From NCBI RefSeq assembly GCF_963678635.1, contig NC_087070.1, positions 39,728,397 through 39,792,396 of the forward strand: a DNA stretch of 64,000 nucleotides. Direction: 5' to 3'. Shown in pieces: positions 34,989 to 47,490 of the stretch. The position numbers were made by a program, and so were the translations under genes. Positions within the stretch are counted from its first letter, which is position 1; each line of letters starts with the position of its first letter. The notes under the pieces are model-generated. The model saw only the letters and a list, made by a program, of their open reading frames with translations. It searched no databases and was not told the origin of the DNA. This DNA comes from Symsagittifera roscoffensis (taxonomy: Eukaryota; Xenacoelomorpha; Acoela; Convolutidae).

Positions 34989-35927
34989 TTATAGTTCAGC
35001 TGCTGCTACTGGTCGCGTTGTTTTATCGACTGGTTTTTGATGAATCGGAGCGTGTTTCCACTTGTCAGCTGGTAGCATCTGTTGTAATTTGGCAATGCGG
35101 TTGGCCAAAAAAGTAGAATACCTGTTTGAGTTGATCTCATCCAAGCAAGTGCTTTTTTGAATCAGTCCACGCGCTGACATCAGTTAATTGACAAGTCTTT
35201 ATTGACTTCAAGACACATTTCAGGAGTTTACAGCCCAGCACCGTTGAACAAAGATCAAGTCTTTGAATGCAAACTGTCTTCCCTGGTGCAAGTCGTTACT
35301 CGCCGGCTAGAAATGAAGAGTGGTTTCTCGTGTCTAAAGTTGTTCTGGCATAGATAACTCATCCATAATCCATCTTCGATGCATCGCAGAAGGAAAGAAT
35401 ATCGACTTGCTGAGCACTTAGGTTTTGCCAGTGAAGACAAAAGTCCTAAGTTATCCACCCAGTGTTGGAACTGGTTCGCTATATGCGCCCCAACATCATC
35501 ATCCCATTCCAAATTCCAATCCCATGTTTTTTGTAATAAAATCTTCGGCATTATCGTTACAGGGGTCACTGGTCCAAGGATCACAAACTCTCTCAAGTTG
35601 CTTGCTATCATCCAGCAAGTGATTGTAGGTGCTCGAATGTTTTTGGGCAAAACTAATGAGCAGGTGTCAATCAATGTAGATGGACTTCTCTGTGTCTTTA
35701 TTCTCATGGGCGGGAGGAGGAGTGGGTTGACTAGAATTGCCATGAAGAGTTGTGGGATGCTTCATATGACATGCCTTGCACAGTGTTGTTGAAGGACATT
35801 GCTGGGTGCCGTGGCTTGCAGACAAACATTCGAAGCAAATCCTATTGCTGGTCACGATAGTATTTCTTTCTGATGTTGTCATCGATCTGTATTTCAAACA
35901 CTGCCAAGTTGGATGTCGCTCTTGCAA
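34989..35927 (-). pseudogene. BEL/Pao gag zinc knuckle and pol connection remnants
   Basis: The 35927-35667 frame contains CFECLSASHGTQQCP followed by LCKACHMKHPTTLH, the BEL-type double zinc knuckle. The 35743-35255 frame contains LGPVTPVTIMPKILLQ, the pol region normally found after the reverse transcriptase. 35180-34989 has TFLANRIAKLQ. The knuckle and post-RT blocks overlap in position, so the protease and RT core have been deleted between them. Confidence 0.7.
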
Positions 35928-36868
35928 GATCTGAACTTTACACTTTAGTAAAAAGAAGCCATTCTTTTGAGATTGGTTCTTTTCTGTCCAAAACTACTGC
36001 AGCTCACGCTCTTGCTTAGGTGATCTGAAACCAGATCCTTCAACTACTTCTTAAGACTTGACTGTGTTGTCTAAAAGCACCATGATTCGATCGAAATCAG
36101 GAGCTTCATTGCCATCGTTTGCAGTTTCCCATGCCTTCTGAGATTCAGGATCGAGAAATGCCACAAACAATTTTGTACTCAGCTTCCGATTGCCTTGATT
36201 GACTGCGAAGTCTCATTGAAGACTGAAGGTAGCTGACGAAGCAGAGACACATTCTCTGTTCGAACTGCAGTAAACCTGTGGTTTCGTGACAAACGCTTTC
36301 GAAAGATGACTCGATCCGTTTTGTATCTCTGCTCTAGCGTTTGAAGAGCTACCTCATAGTTACTTTCTACCGTCTCCAAACACATGATGAGCTTGGAAAC
36401 TAGGCTCGTCAAGCACCTCATGAGATACATCGATTTCTGAACTGGCGACAGCTTTTAATTGTAATGGACAGTTTATCGATATTGATCAAGGAAACTTAGC
36501 CAGGCAGTGACATCGCCACTGAAGCTAGGCAGGTTGATCTGCGGCAATTTTAATGTGATCCTTGTAGGTTCATTCTGCAAAGTTGTAAAAAGGTTGATGG
36601 GCTGACTTGACCCGGATATCAATCACTATGTGGCGTAGTTGAGCATTGAGCCATGCAATGCTTAAGCTCGTTTGTTTCATCGCTCATTTCGTCTTGGTTA
36701 CAATTGAGGCTAGCACAAAGTTCGCTGACATGAGAACTTTGCCGTTTAAATTTTCGCTGACAGTTTCCTCGAGCTCGTTTAAGCTTCTCGATAGCTGAGG
36801 GAATTTGACTTTCTGTAGTAGGCTCAGCCAATGTGCTTAGCTTCTTTAGGCTAGGAGGCGGATCAGAA
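35928..36868 (-). pseudogene. BEL/Pao gag remnant
   Basis: Minus-strand fragments at 36430-36179 and 36819-36619 have the character of a BEL gag (LETVESNYEVALQTLEQRY is a coiled segment), placed between the 5' LTR and the zinc knuckle. Assignment rests on position and composition more than on motifs. Confidence 0.5.
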
Positions 36869-37055
36869 TGATTACTTTCCGTTAGCTGGAAAGCGTTTTT
36901 ATTGTATGAAAGTTGAATTAATGATAAATTAGTTACTATAAATTGCGGGTAAATCAAATGAATCATTTATGAGAAAAATAACAGACGCTTTTAAATTGAA
37001 TTTACATGTGAACAAATTATCTTGCCCTTTAAATCATACTTTGTTTGTTTCAACA
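36869..37055 (-). repeat. BEL/Pao 5' LTR
   Basis: Partner of 32188-32369. On the coding strand it begins TGTTGAAACAAAC and ends CA at 36869. The right-hand target duplication CCCTA follows at 37056-37060. The intact PLE-unit sequence resumes immediately. Confidence 0.8.
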
Positions 37056-37060
37056 CCCTA

Positions 37061-40000
37061 TAAACTTCCCTGACCGCAATCCCTCCATACGCTTGAGAAA
37101 CTCATTTTTTTCAAATCTTGTTGAAAAAGTATTCAAAAATTCATGGGAAACGCCACATATTGGAAACAAATAAGAATTAAGCGGTAAAAGTTAGAGGTCA
37201 GATTTTTATGCTGACAATGTCCCCTGAAAAGAATCTGACAGAACTTCATCATTGGGGCTGAGAATTTCAAAATTGGTTAATTTTATTTAATTCATGTAAA
37301 GTGAGAACTAATTAAATAGATCAAAGGATTTAAAAAAGCAAATTACGAAATATTTTGCTCCAACATCGAAGAAGCGCTTAGACGAACGGGAGTTTTGGTC
37401 ATTCCCGTGACCAAGTAACTCCTATCGAAGAAGAAGGGAAAAAACCAGCCAGAGTTGATGAAAAAGTTTTTCGAGCTTCACCAGGATATGCCCTGGAGTT
37501 GAAGTCGCTCATGCTGGCAAAGGAGAACCAAGGAAGTCTATCAGGGCTGATTGGAAAGACAAGATCAACCAAGAACATACCCGCACAGACAAGGAGGAAG
37601 ACACTACCGGAACGAAAGGAGACGGATCCTTCATCAAACCGTTAGTGTTGTTTTTGTTGTTCTTTGCTTTTTGCCTTGCTCAGCTCGTTCCTCGTGACCT
37701 GCAAAGTATTGAGCTCAACTTCAACAATTTTACATCCACCATTTTTTGATGGATGCTAAAGAATAATTTTTCGTCGAATCTAGTGTTGGGTTATGATAAA
37801 TGGTATTTTCGGACCAAGCGGTTTTTTTGGACCAAGCGGTTTATTGTTTTCAGCTGAAACAAACAATGCTAGAACTGACGAGAAGAGCAACAGCGACAAT
37901 TTAGGGAAAGCAAGATTGGTAGTGCAGCGGGAGGTTGCTGAAAAATTTTGGGACTCAGTTTTGCATTTCATTATACATGTGAACAGAAAGAATGCAGCAC
38001 AGTGAATGAAACCCACAAAAACAAATTCAAAAGTCTCTCAGAAAGACAAGATAGACCATTAGGCAAAAAAGGTGACAAGTCAGTAAAAGCTTTAGCGGGC
38101 CTTGATTTATCAAGGTGGTTGCAAGAATTATCACTGGGACCCAAACATTCCGTTCGGGATAAGTTCAAAGATGTTCATTTTTTTATGAAGTGGATTTTTT
38201 TTGGCGTAATTGAAAAATTAGAATGTAACAGGGGAGGCGTTGTGTGAGTTGAAGCGGCAACTAAAGCCTATGAAAAGCTAGTGAAACAGACGCTATCTTA
38301 GGGGTGGAAAAATTAGAAAAACCTCAAAAAACATCGATCTTTTAGCAGTGCAATTCAATAAAGGGGCTGGGTGTTGTATCATGAAAGAAGACCAACACGA
38401 AGCTAAACTACTAGAACTTTTACAGCTGGACCAATTTAAAGCAAGGAAGAATACTGATTAATCAGGAAGAATAAGAGAATAACAATGAGCTATAGTGTCT
38501 GAAAAAGAGCAATGACATGAGTGAATATCTGTACACCGAATTGAGATCAACAGGTAGTCAACCGGCTCGTTTGTGCGGTTTAGCAAAAGTACACAAGAAA
38601 AACAAACCGCTGCATCTTGCCCAGCTCTGCCTGCGAGTTCAGATGAAAACTTGAAATAAATGTTGGCCAGTTTTTTTGATAAAATTGAAAAAGCGATCAT
38701 AGAACAAACACGCAAGAAGCAGAAAAGATTATTGAGAAGATTAAATTAGACTCTGACGAGAAAATAATTGTTTTAGATATCAAAACTTTATACACTAATG
38801 TTCCACTGTAAGAGGCTATCAAAATTGCACTCAGAAATTTTTATGAGCAGGAGAAACCTCCAGCTCCAGACATTGCATGCAATACTAAGAAGAGATTGCT
38901 AAACCTTGCTGTAGTTCAAGTGCACTTCAAGTGCAAAGATAAGTGATATACAACAAAGAATGGTTTGTCGATGGTAGACTCTTTTGTAGTCACACTGGCA
39001 AATTTGTGGATGGAAGAATTTGAACCTCTGATGAGGAAAAAAGTTCCCAGAATTTGCAAGCGAATAGAAGATCTAATTGGCATCTGCCCAGAACGTAAGA
39101 AAAAAATCGAATTTAGAAAGGAAGAAAGGAATGTGAAAACTGTCTAAATTGATTCCATCAAAAAATTTTAAATTCAAAAATTGAAAATTGAAATTTAGCT
39201 AATACTGTTTGGTTTTGTTCGGCATGATGTTAGTTTAAAAAAAACCAAAACTCGGAGGGAATAAAACCGAATATAAAACCAAAACTCGGAGGAAATAAAA
39301 CCAAAACTCGGCGAAAAAAATGTAGATGATATTGTGAGAACTGTGAAAAGAGATCCAGAAAAGTTGAATTGTTGAACACTGAAAACCAAACATCCAAATC
39401 TACAGTTTACTTTCAAAACGCGTACGAGAAAGGCAGTTTAGCCATTCTTTTTGAATTTAACGATTAACGCAAAGGTTGACTCGCGTAAACACTTAAACTG
39501 TAGAGCATCAAAAACTAACAGATACAGGGACAATTCTCAATATTAGTAGCTGCGCTTTACTCCATTATACAAAAAAATTAATAGACGGCGCAGTTTATCA
39601 ATTTTTTCCGGGCACTTTGACTTGGAATGAGTTCAATGAGGCCATGAAGTTGAAGGAAAGTAATAGATTGACAACCAATTCCCAGAATCTTGGAATGATA
39701 AGATTGTTCCCTAGACCCTTGACCCTCAGTTCCTTAGATAAGATTGTTCCTTAGTTCCTCAACAAGAGCCCTGGCAAGGATCTACATAAACGGCGTTTTG
39801 ACAATACATACACACCACCCATGATGGTGGTGCAGTACCGAGGCAAGGAAAATTTGATATTTGCAAATAAGGGCGGAATAAAGTCAGGGAAATTTTTATT
39901 TTTTTCAAAACCAGAAAGCTGAAAACCTGCCTCCCATCCTTGAAATATTTTTCATTTGATCTGAAATCAAAAAATGTTCACAAAATTTCCCGTGCTGGAT

Positions 40001-40270
40001 GTAATTCCACTTTTGTTGGTCAAGCGGTTTGACATCTAACCACTAGAAATGACGAACACCGAAGAGAGGACTCATCCGTAGGACAACATCTAAGGCAATG
40101 TGGAAATGATGGCACCAGCGCGGGAATGTCATGGGAGGTTGTAGACCAAGCTAATACTAACGTCAGGCTATTGACATTAGAAGAACTTCACATCCAGAAA
40201 GAGAGACCGAGCATAAACACGCGCGAAGGGATCAGGAGCAGGGAATTGACTCTTTAATTATAGTTCCAAA
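37061..40270 (+). mobile_element. Penelope-like element copy 1 (RT + GIY-YIG), degraded
   Basis: The leader 37061-37640 and all later parts match copy 2 (43410-46640). The reverse transcriptase remnant includes IIVLDIKTLYTNVPL (38767-38811), a later LANLWMEEFEP block, and VDDIV near 39324. It is followed by HPNLQFT-type sequence. The GIY-YIG endonuclease remnant covers about 39990-40250, with GQHLRQCG, SWEVVDQANTNVRLLTLEEL and KERPSINTRE readable in one frame. RT followed by a C-terminal GIY-YIG is diagnostic of Penelope elements. Stops and frameshifts are scattered through it. Confidence 0.8.
39236..39318. repeat. Short tandem repeat inside PLE copy 1
   Basis: Three copies of ATAAAACCAAAACTCGG(A/C)G with spacers, period about 22-36 bp. 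It lies just before the VDDIV block and is absent from copy 2. Confidence 0.6.
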
Positions 40271-40689
40271 AACGAAGGTTCAGCGCAAAAAAATTGGCTC
40301 GTTTCGAAGTTGGAAAAGGAGAAAAATTGAAAAATAAATTTAATAGAATGCCTCAAAAACTTAACTCTGATCATAAAATCTTGATGTATTTTCGGTGCTA
40401 ATTTGAAATTTGCAAATTTCCTATTGGTTGAACTTTTTTTTGAATTGTCATTGTCTTAGATTTTTTTATGATGGAAGATCATTTTATTAAAATTTATTAC
40501 TTTAAACCTGATGAGCACAAATAAGCAAAAACGTTCGTAAGTGGCTGTTCTACTTCCCTCTGTCATAAAATTATTTTAGGTCGTTACGCTGTTTAAGACA
40601 ATGAAATCAATCATCCAAATGTAAGCAAAATTGAAGTTCGCGCCAAAATTACAAAATAATTATATCTTCAATTTTAGTTTCTGGGACAT

Positions 40690-41998
40690 TCTTTCAATCT
40701 TATCTTTGATTTTGTTTTTAAATTGAGTTTAAAGTTTAATTCGAATTTGGAACAATCATTCGTTTTATTTTGTTTGAATTTATTTTTCAATTTTTTGATT
40801 TTGGAATAAGTCAAGTTTTTATTTCGAACATTTATTATTATTTTTTCTGTTTTAGCCAAAATTCGATTTCGGAACAATAGTTTAAGGGTCACTTTTTGGC
40901 TTCTGAAATTATCGCGGTGGTTTATTTTTGGTCTCTCATTCGAAGTTTTTGAAGTGCTTCTAAAGTCAGTAGCTCTATTATTTCTCAAGACATGTGTGCG
41001 CTCATGCCTTCAATCACACACTACCCAAGAAGCTGTCCTATGGGTTTGTCTTCTTTCATGTGTCTGTCAATTCTAATGGATAGATGTCGAATCGTTTGGC
41101 CAACATAGGTGGAGTTACAATAACAATCAGAAATCTTGTCAACCACATTTGATTTTAGTTTACGCGAAGAAGAATATTTTAAGGATGATAGGAATGTTTC
41201 CAGCTCTTTGGCGTTGAACAAAATTGATGGCATGATTCAGTTTTGCACCTTTTCTGCAAAAATCAGGCTCTCATTGCCTCGGTAATGCACCATCATCATG
41301 TTTAATCAATACTCCCTTTGATTTAAGCCCCTGCCATGGCTATTGTTGACGTTACCTTCGATGAGTCTGTCAAGAGTCTTCGAAACAATTTTATCAGTCC
41401 AGGAGTTTGGGTATTTGTTGTCAAACCATTGTTTTCGATTTACATTTATGGCCTCATTGAATTCATTTTAAGTTAAAATGCTTCAAAAAACTCAATTTAT
41501 TGCGTCTTTTATTATGTGTTTCGTATAATGGAGTGAAGCGCAAATACTAAAATGGAAAAATATCCCTGAATCAGTTCGTTTGTTATGCCATCTACAGATT
41601 ACTTGCTTACATGGGTCCACGTTAACTCTAATGTCAAGAAAGGCTAAGTTGTTTTTCGCGCTAGTGTTTTCTAAAAAAAACTGTAAATTTGGATGTTTGA
41701 TTTGCATCGTTTAGCAACTCAATTCCTCTGAATCTCTTTTCACAGTTCTGACGTTATCATCATCTATATATCTCAAAAAAAGTTTATTTCTTCTGAGTGT
41801 TGGTTTTTGTCTTTTAACTCTGAGCATGGCGAGCAAAACCAATTAGTTTCAGCCAAATTTTTATTTTCAGTTTCTTGAATCTTACTACACTTTAGATAGA
41901 ACCAATTTTCAAATTTTATACATTCAACGCTTTCTTATCTATACGTCAATTTTTTCCCTACATTCTGGACAGATGCCAATTAGATATTCCATTGGCTT
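40690..41998 (-). mobile_element. Inverted PLE fragment i1
   Basis: On the minus strand, going down from 41998, it carries late RT sequence (KHPNLQFFLENTSAKNNLAF and LDIRV) and a GIY-YIG start (CYCNSTYVGQTIRHLSIRID, then HMKEDKPIG). It is in opposite orientation to copy 1 and lies tail to tail with it; the junction is near 40.6-40.7 kb. Confidence 0.75.
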
Positions 41999-42004
41999 GT
42001 AAAA

Positions 42005-43160
42005 TTTTAAAATTCACTTCTTGGCTTCTGAACTTATCGCGCGTCTTTATTTTTGGTCTCTCATTCGAAGTTTTTGAAGTGCTTCTAAAGTCAGTAGCTT
42101 GGCGTTGGTGTCAGCTTTGTCTATTATCTTTCAGGACATGTGTGCGCTGATGCCTTCAATCCCAGACTACCCAAGAAGCTGTCCTACGGGTTCGTCCTCT
42201 TTCATGTGTTTGTCATTTCTAATGGTTAGATGTCGAATCGTTTGGCCAACATAGGTGGAGTTACAATAACAATAAGAAAACTTGTAAACCACATTTGATT
42301 TTAGTTCACGCGAAGAAAAAAAAAACAAATTTTATGGATGGTAGGAAGGTTTCCAGCTCCTTGGCGTGGAAAGAAAAATGATGTCAAGATTCAGCTTTGC
42401 ACCTTTTCTGCAAAAATCAGGCTCTCATTGCCTCGGTAATGCACGATCATAATGGGTACTGTGTCAGTTTAATCAATACCCCCTTTGATTTAAGCTCCTG
42501 CCATGGCTATTGTTGACTTTTCCTTCGATGAGTCTGTCAAGAGTCTTTGAAACAATCTTATCAGTCCAGGAGTTTAAGTATTGGTTGTCAAACCATTGTT
42601 TCTCAATTTATTCATGGCCTCATTGAATTCATTTCTAGTAAAATGCTTTAAAAAACTCGATTTACTGCTTCTTTTACTATGTGTTTCGTATAATGAAGTG
42701 AGGCGCAAATACTAAAACTGAAAAATATCCCTGTATCAGTTCGTTTGTTATGCCATCTACAGTTTACTTGCTTACTTGGGTCCACGTTAACTTTAATGTC
42801 AAGAAAGGCTAAGTTGTTTTTGGCGCTAGTGTTTTCTAAAAAAACTATAGATTTGGATGTTTAATTTGCATCGTTTAGCAATTCAATTCTACTGAATCTC
42901 TTTTCACAGTTCTGACGTTATCATCATCTATATATCTCAAAAAAAAAATTTATTTCTTCTGAGTGTTGGTTTTTGTCTTTTAACTCTCAGCATGGCAAGC
43001 AAAACCAATTAGTTTTAGCTAAATTTCTATCTTCAATTTCTTGAATCTTACTACACTTTAGATGGAATCAATTTTGACGTTTTATACATTCAACGCTTTC
43101 CTATCTATACGTAAATTTTTTTCATACATTCTGGACAGATGCCAATTGGAACTTCCATTG
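42005..43160 (-). mobile_element. Inverted PLE fragment i2, tandem copy of i1
   Basis: Nearly the whole segment repeats 40870-41998 in the same orientation. Landmarks in both are TTCTTGGCTTCTGAA-type starts, CTCATTCGAAGTTTTTGAAG, ACATAGGTGGAGTTACAATA, CTGCAAAAATCAGGCTCTC and CACTTTAGAT(A/G)GAA. By eye the copies agree at about nine positions in ten. The same peptide blocks are present but with different frameshifts. Confidence 0.8.
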
Positions 43161-43214
43161 GCTTGTAAATTTTTGGGATTTTTTTTCCCTCACTACTGGT
43201 TCGAAGTCTTTCAT

Positions 43215-46200
43215 CTAGGTGCTTCAAATAGATCGTTGAATATAAAAAGAGCTTCCAAGAGCATGTACCACAATAGCGATAATTGGTGCAATCACAAACA
43301 TAAAACTAGCTCATCTATCAGGGGCTTCTATTTCATAAGAAACATCATATTTGGAAATAAGTGATTTGATCAGATAAAATAAGAGGGTAAATTTTCTTTG
43401 TTGAATGTTCCTCGACAGCGATCCCTCCATACGGTTGATAAACTCAATTTCTTTTTTTTTCAAATCTGTTCTTTAAAAAGTATTGAAAAAGTAATTGGAA
43501 ACGCCATATATTGGAAACAAAAAAACTTTGGGCTGTAGAAGTTAGAGGCTAGATTTGTATGCTGACAGTGTCCCCTGAATCGAACCTGACAGAACCTTCA
43601 GGGCTGAGATTTTAAAAATTGGTTTTTTGTAGTTGAAGTAGTTGTGATAAAACAGTTAAATAGATAGAAGGAAATAAAAAGGCAAATAACCAGTTTTTTT
43701 GCCCATTTGTGCATCAACAGGTTTAAAAGAACTAAATTTCAAAAAATAAAAGTGAAATAAGTTTGAAATTTGGTTAAAATTTTTTTTTCTCAGAAATTCT
43801 TTTTCCGTCTTTTTGTTGTACTTTAAAAATGTACATGAATTTGTGCAGGGTTTCAAAATAAATAAAAATAATTTTAAATATCAAAAATTGTATAAAGTCG
43901 AGAAGTACGCAAATCAGGGCAATAATTTATTCTGGTGAAAAGGGCCCGCCCAGCATCGAAGAAGCGCATAGAGGAACGGGAGTTTTGGGCATTCCCGTGA
44001 CTAGTAATTCCTATCGAAGAAGAAGGGAAAACACCAGCCAGAGGTTATGAGAAAGTTTTTCGAGCTTCGCCAGGATATGGACTGGAGTTGAACTCGCTCA
44101 TGCTGGTAAAGAAGAACCAGGAAGATGTCTCAGGGTTGATTGGAAAGACAAGATAAGCCAAGAACAGACCCGCACAGACAAGGAGGAAGGCACTACCGAA
44201 ACGGAAGGAGACGGATGCTTCATCGAGACGTTGGTGTTTTATTTGTTTGTTTTTGGCTTTGTGTCTCGCAAAATTCGTTCCTTGTGGCCTGCAAAGTAAT
44301 GAATTCAATTTCAACAATTTTGCCCCCATCAATTTTCAATAGATACTTAAGAAAAAAATTTTCGTCGATAGTAGTGCTGGATCATCCTAACTGGTATCTT
44401 AAAATAAATAAATAAATGTTTTCATAGTTCTAGGTTTCGGAAAATACCTGAATTGTTGCGATTCCGGGTGCGGTAAAACGTTTTTTTTTGGACCAAGCGG
44501 TGCATTGTTTTCAGCTAGATATACTCAGAAGTAAGATAAACAATGCTAGAATTGACGAGAAGAAAAACAGCGACAAGTGTGGTCACAAAGCAAGAGTGGT
44601 ACTGCAGCGCGAGATTTTTGAAAATATTTGGCCCTCAGATTTGCACTTCAATTTACATGTGAACAGAAATAATTCAGCACAGTGAATGAATTCCACGAAA
44701 AGCAAACTCAAAAAGCTCTCATAATGACAAGATAGACCGTTAAGCACAGAATGTGATAGGTCAGTAATAGTTTCAAGGGGCATTGATTTCTCAAGGTGGG
44801 TGCAAGAAATTTTATCCCTGGGACCCAAATTTTCGGTTTTGGTATAATTTCTAAGAAGTTCATTTTTTTGGCTGATGTGGGTATTTTGTGTCCTACCTGA
44901 AAAATCAGAAGGTAACAGGGTAGTCGTTGTGTGAGAATGAAGCGGAAGCTAAAGCCTATCTAAAGCGAGTGAAACAGACACTATCTGATAGAGGGGTGGA
45001 AAAAGTTAGGAAAATCCTCAAAATTAAAGATTTTTGCAGTGCAGTTCGATAAAGGAGTTGGGTTTTGTATCATGAAAAAATACCAACACGTAGCCAAACT
45101 GCTAGTGCTTAACCATGTAGACCAAAATACAGCCATAAAAAACACTGATGCTAATTGAAGAAGATTAGGAAATTAACAAAGATGTGTACCGAATTGAGGT
45201 CAACAGGTAGTCAACCGGCTTGTTTGTGCTGATTATCAAAACAACACAAGTCAGACATACCACTGCGCCTTGTTCTATCTCTGCCTGGAAATTCATATGA
45301 GAACTTGAAAAAAATCATTCTCCAACTTTTTTTGATAAAAGTCAGGGAGCGAACATAGAAACAAACACACGAGAAGCAGAAGAGATTCTTGAGAAGATTG
45401 AATTAGACTCTGCTGAGAACACAATATTTTTAGATATTAAAAGTTTGTACACTAATGTTCCACTCAAACAGGTTTTCGACATTGCACTCAGAGAGTTTGT
45501 GAGCAGCAGAAACATGCAATGCTATGAAGATACTGCTAAGCATTGCTATAGATCAAATGCACTTTGAGTGCAGTGATTAGCGGTATACAAAGTACGATGA
45601 ACTAGCTATAAGAGCTTCTCTTGCGGTCATACTGACATATTTGTGGATGAAAGAGTTCGAACCTGCAGTGAGGAAAGAGTGTCCAACCCTCAGAGGAAAT
45701 AATTTTTTTTTCAGATATATAGATGATTACCCTGAGAACTGTGAAAAGAGATTTAGAAGAATTGAATTGTTGAACGATGCAAATCAAACATCCAAACATA
45801 CGTTTTTTAGAAAAAGCTAACGCAAAAGACAACTTAGTTTTTTCTAGGCATTGAAGTTAGCGTAGACACACCTAAGCACGTAAGCTGTGGATAGATGTCA
45901 AAAAACAATGATAAAGGACAATTCTTAATTTTAGTAGCTGCGCTCCACTCCATTACAAGAAAAGCATGATAGAAGGCACAGTTCTTCAATTTTTCGGAGC
46001 ACTTCAACTTGGAATGAGTTAGATGAGGCCATGAAGGTAAAGAGAAAACAATGGGTTTACACTCAACTCACAGAGTCTTGGACTGATAAAATTGTTTGAA
46101 ACACACTTGACAGACTCATCAAAGAAAAAGTCAACAAGAGCCCTGGCAAGGACCTACATCAAGGGTATGTTGACAATACAAACCCACCACCTATGACTCT

Positions 46201-46640
46201 GTGTCTGTTTTGTCAAAACACAGAAAAAAATGTGAGGAACGTAATCAGGGCAAAAACTTCTTTTCAACGCCAGAAGCTGAAAACCAGCCTACCATCTTTA
46301 AAGTCTTCTTTTTCAAGTGCCTAAAATCAAAAGGGGTTCAAAAGATTCCACGTTCTGGATGTAACTTCAACTATGCTCGCCAAATGATCCGACATCTGGT
46401 CGCTTGAATTGACGAACACCGAAAAGAGGACTCACCCGTAGAACAAATTCTAGGGCAGTAGAAATGACTGCACGAGCGTGGGATTGTCATGTGATGTTAT
46501 GGACCAAGCTAGCACCAACCTCGGGCTATTGACATTAGAAGCACTTGATATCCGGAAAAAGAGACCGAGAAAACGCCCATGCGATGTGTTCAGAGTAGGG
46601 AATTGAGTCCTGAATGATAGTTCTGAAAACGAATTTTTGG
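43215..46640 (+). mobile_element. Penelope-like element copy 2 (RT + GIY-YIG), degraded
   Basis: This is the uninterrupted form of the unit split by the BEL insertion. The 5' flank 43215-43410 equals 31985-32187, and the rest equals 37061-40270, with an extra ~200 bp around 43680-43955. RT remnants include the LYTNVPL block near 45450 and RYIDD near 45715. The GIY-YIG block is at about 46340-46580. It is broken by stops and frameshifts, at different places from copy 1. Confidence 0.75.
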
Positions 46641-47099
46641 CTAATACAAAAATTACTAAATATTTTTCTAAACAAAAAGTTGACTTGCTTTGAATTTGAA
46701 AACGATACCAATGGAAATTTTAACTTCAATTTTAATTTTATTGAAGGATAAATTGATTAGAATGTCTCAGAAATTTGAATCTCATAATCTAAACATGATG
46801 TAACTTGCGAATTTCAAATTTGATAATTTCTGATTGGTTGGTTTTTTTTGTTCTGGTCTAGCCATTGCCTTAGGATATTTTTACGATCGATGAGCGTTTT
46901 ATAAAAAAAATTTTTTTTCACAAACCTGATGATGCACAAATAGACCAAAAATTACTTTTTTTCTCTCTCGATCATAAAAAGATCTTAGGACGTTTTGATA
47001 TACAAAATATTTAACAAAAAATTAACCAAAAATATGCAAGTTTGAAGTTCGCGCAAAAACATTGTCATTACTATATCATCAACTTAAGTTTCTGAGACG

Positions 47100-47490
47100 T
47101 TCCATCAAATTCATCTTTAGTTTTGTTCAACTTGATTTTAATTTTCGATTTTTCGATTTTGGAACAAGTCATATTTTTATTTCGAACTTTATTTATTTAT
47201 TTCTATATTAGCCAAAAAGTCAATATTGGAACAATAGCCTAAGAAATAATTCCAATTCTCGGCTCCTGAACGTGCGGTGCTTTTTGTCGGTCTCTCATTC
47301 CAGATTTCTCGTGCTTCTAATGTTTGTAGCTTGATGATGGTGTCAGCTTGGTCTTTAACCTCTCATGACATTTCGGCGCTCATGCCTTCAACCCCACACT
47401 ACCCAAGAAGCTGTCCTACGGGTGTGTCTTCTTTCATGTGTTCGTCAATTCTAATGGTTAGATGTCGAATCGATTGGCCAACCTAGTCGG
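47100..47490 (-). mobile_element. Inverted PLE fragment i3
   Basis: It is a short relative of i1 and i2, placed after copy 2 just as i1 follows copy 1. Shared blocks are GTCTCTCATTC, CACACTACCCAAGAAGCTGTCCTA and TTCTAATGG(T/A)TAGATGTCGAATCG. It ends where the sequence diverges near 47490. Confidence 0.7.

Larger units (their letters stand above)
32188..37055 (-). mobile_element. BEL/Pao LTR retrotransposon, degraded
   Basis: Two direct LTRs (32188-32369 and 36869-37055) share TG...CAACA ends, reading as TGTTGAA...CA on the coding (minus) strand. The 5-bp target duplication CCCTA is at 32183-32187 and 37056-37060. On the minus strand the order is gag-like, zinc knuckle, connection/RNase H remnants, integrase, as in BEL elements. 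The body has many stops, and the reverse transcriptase catalytic core is missing. The element inserted into a Penelope-like unit that continues on both sides. Confidence 0.85.
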
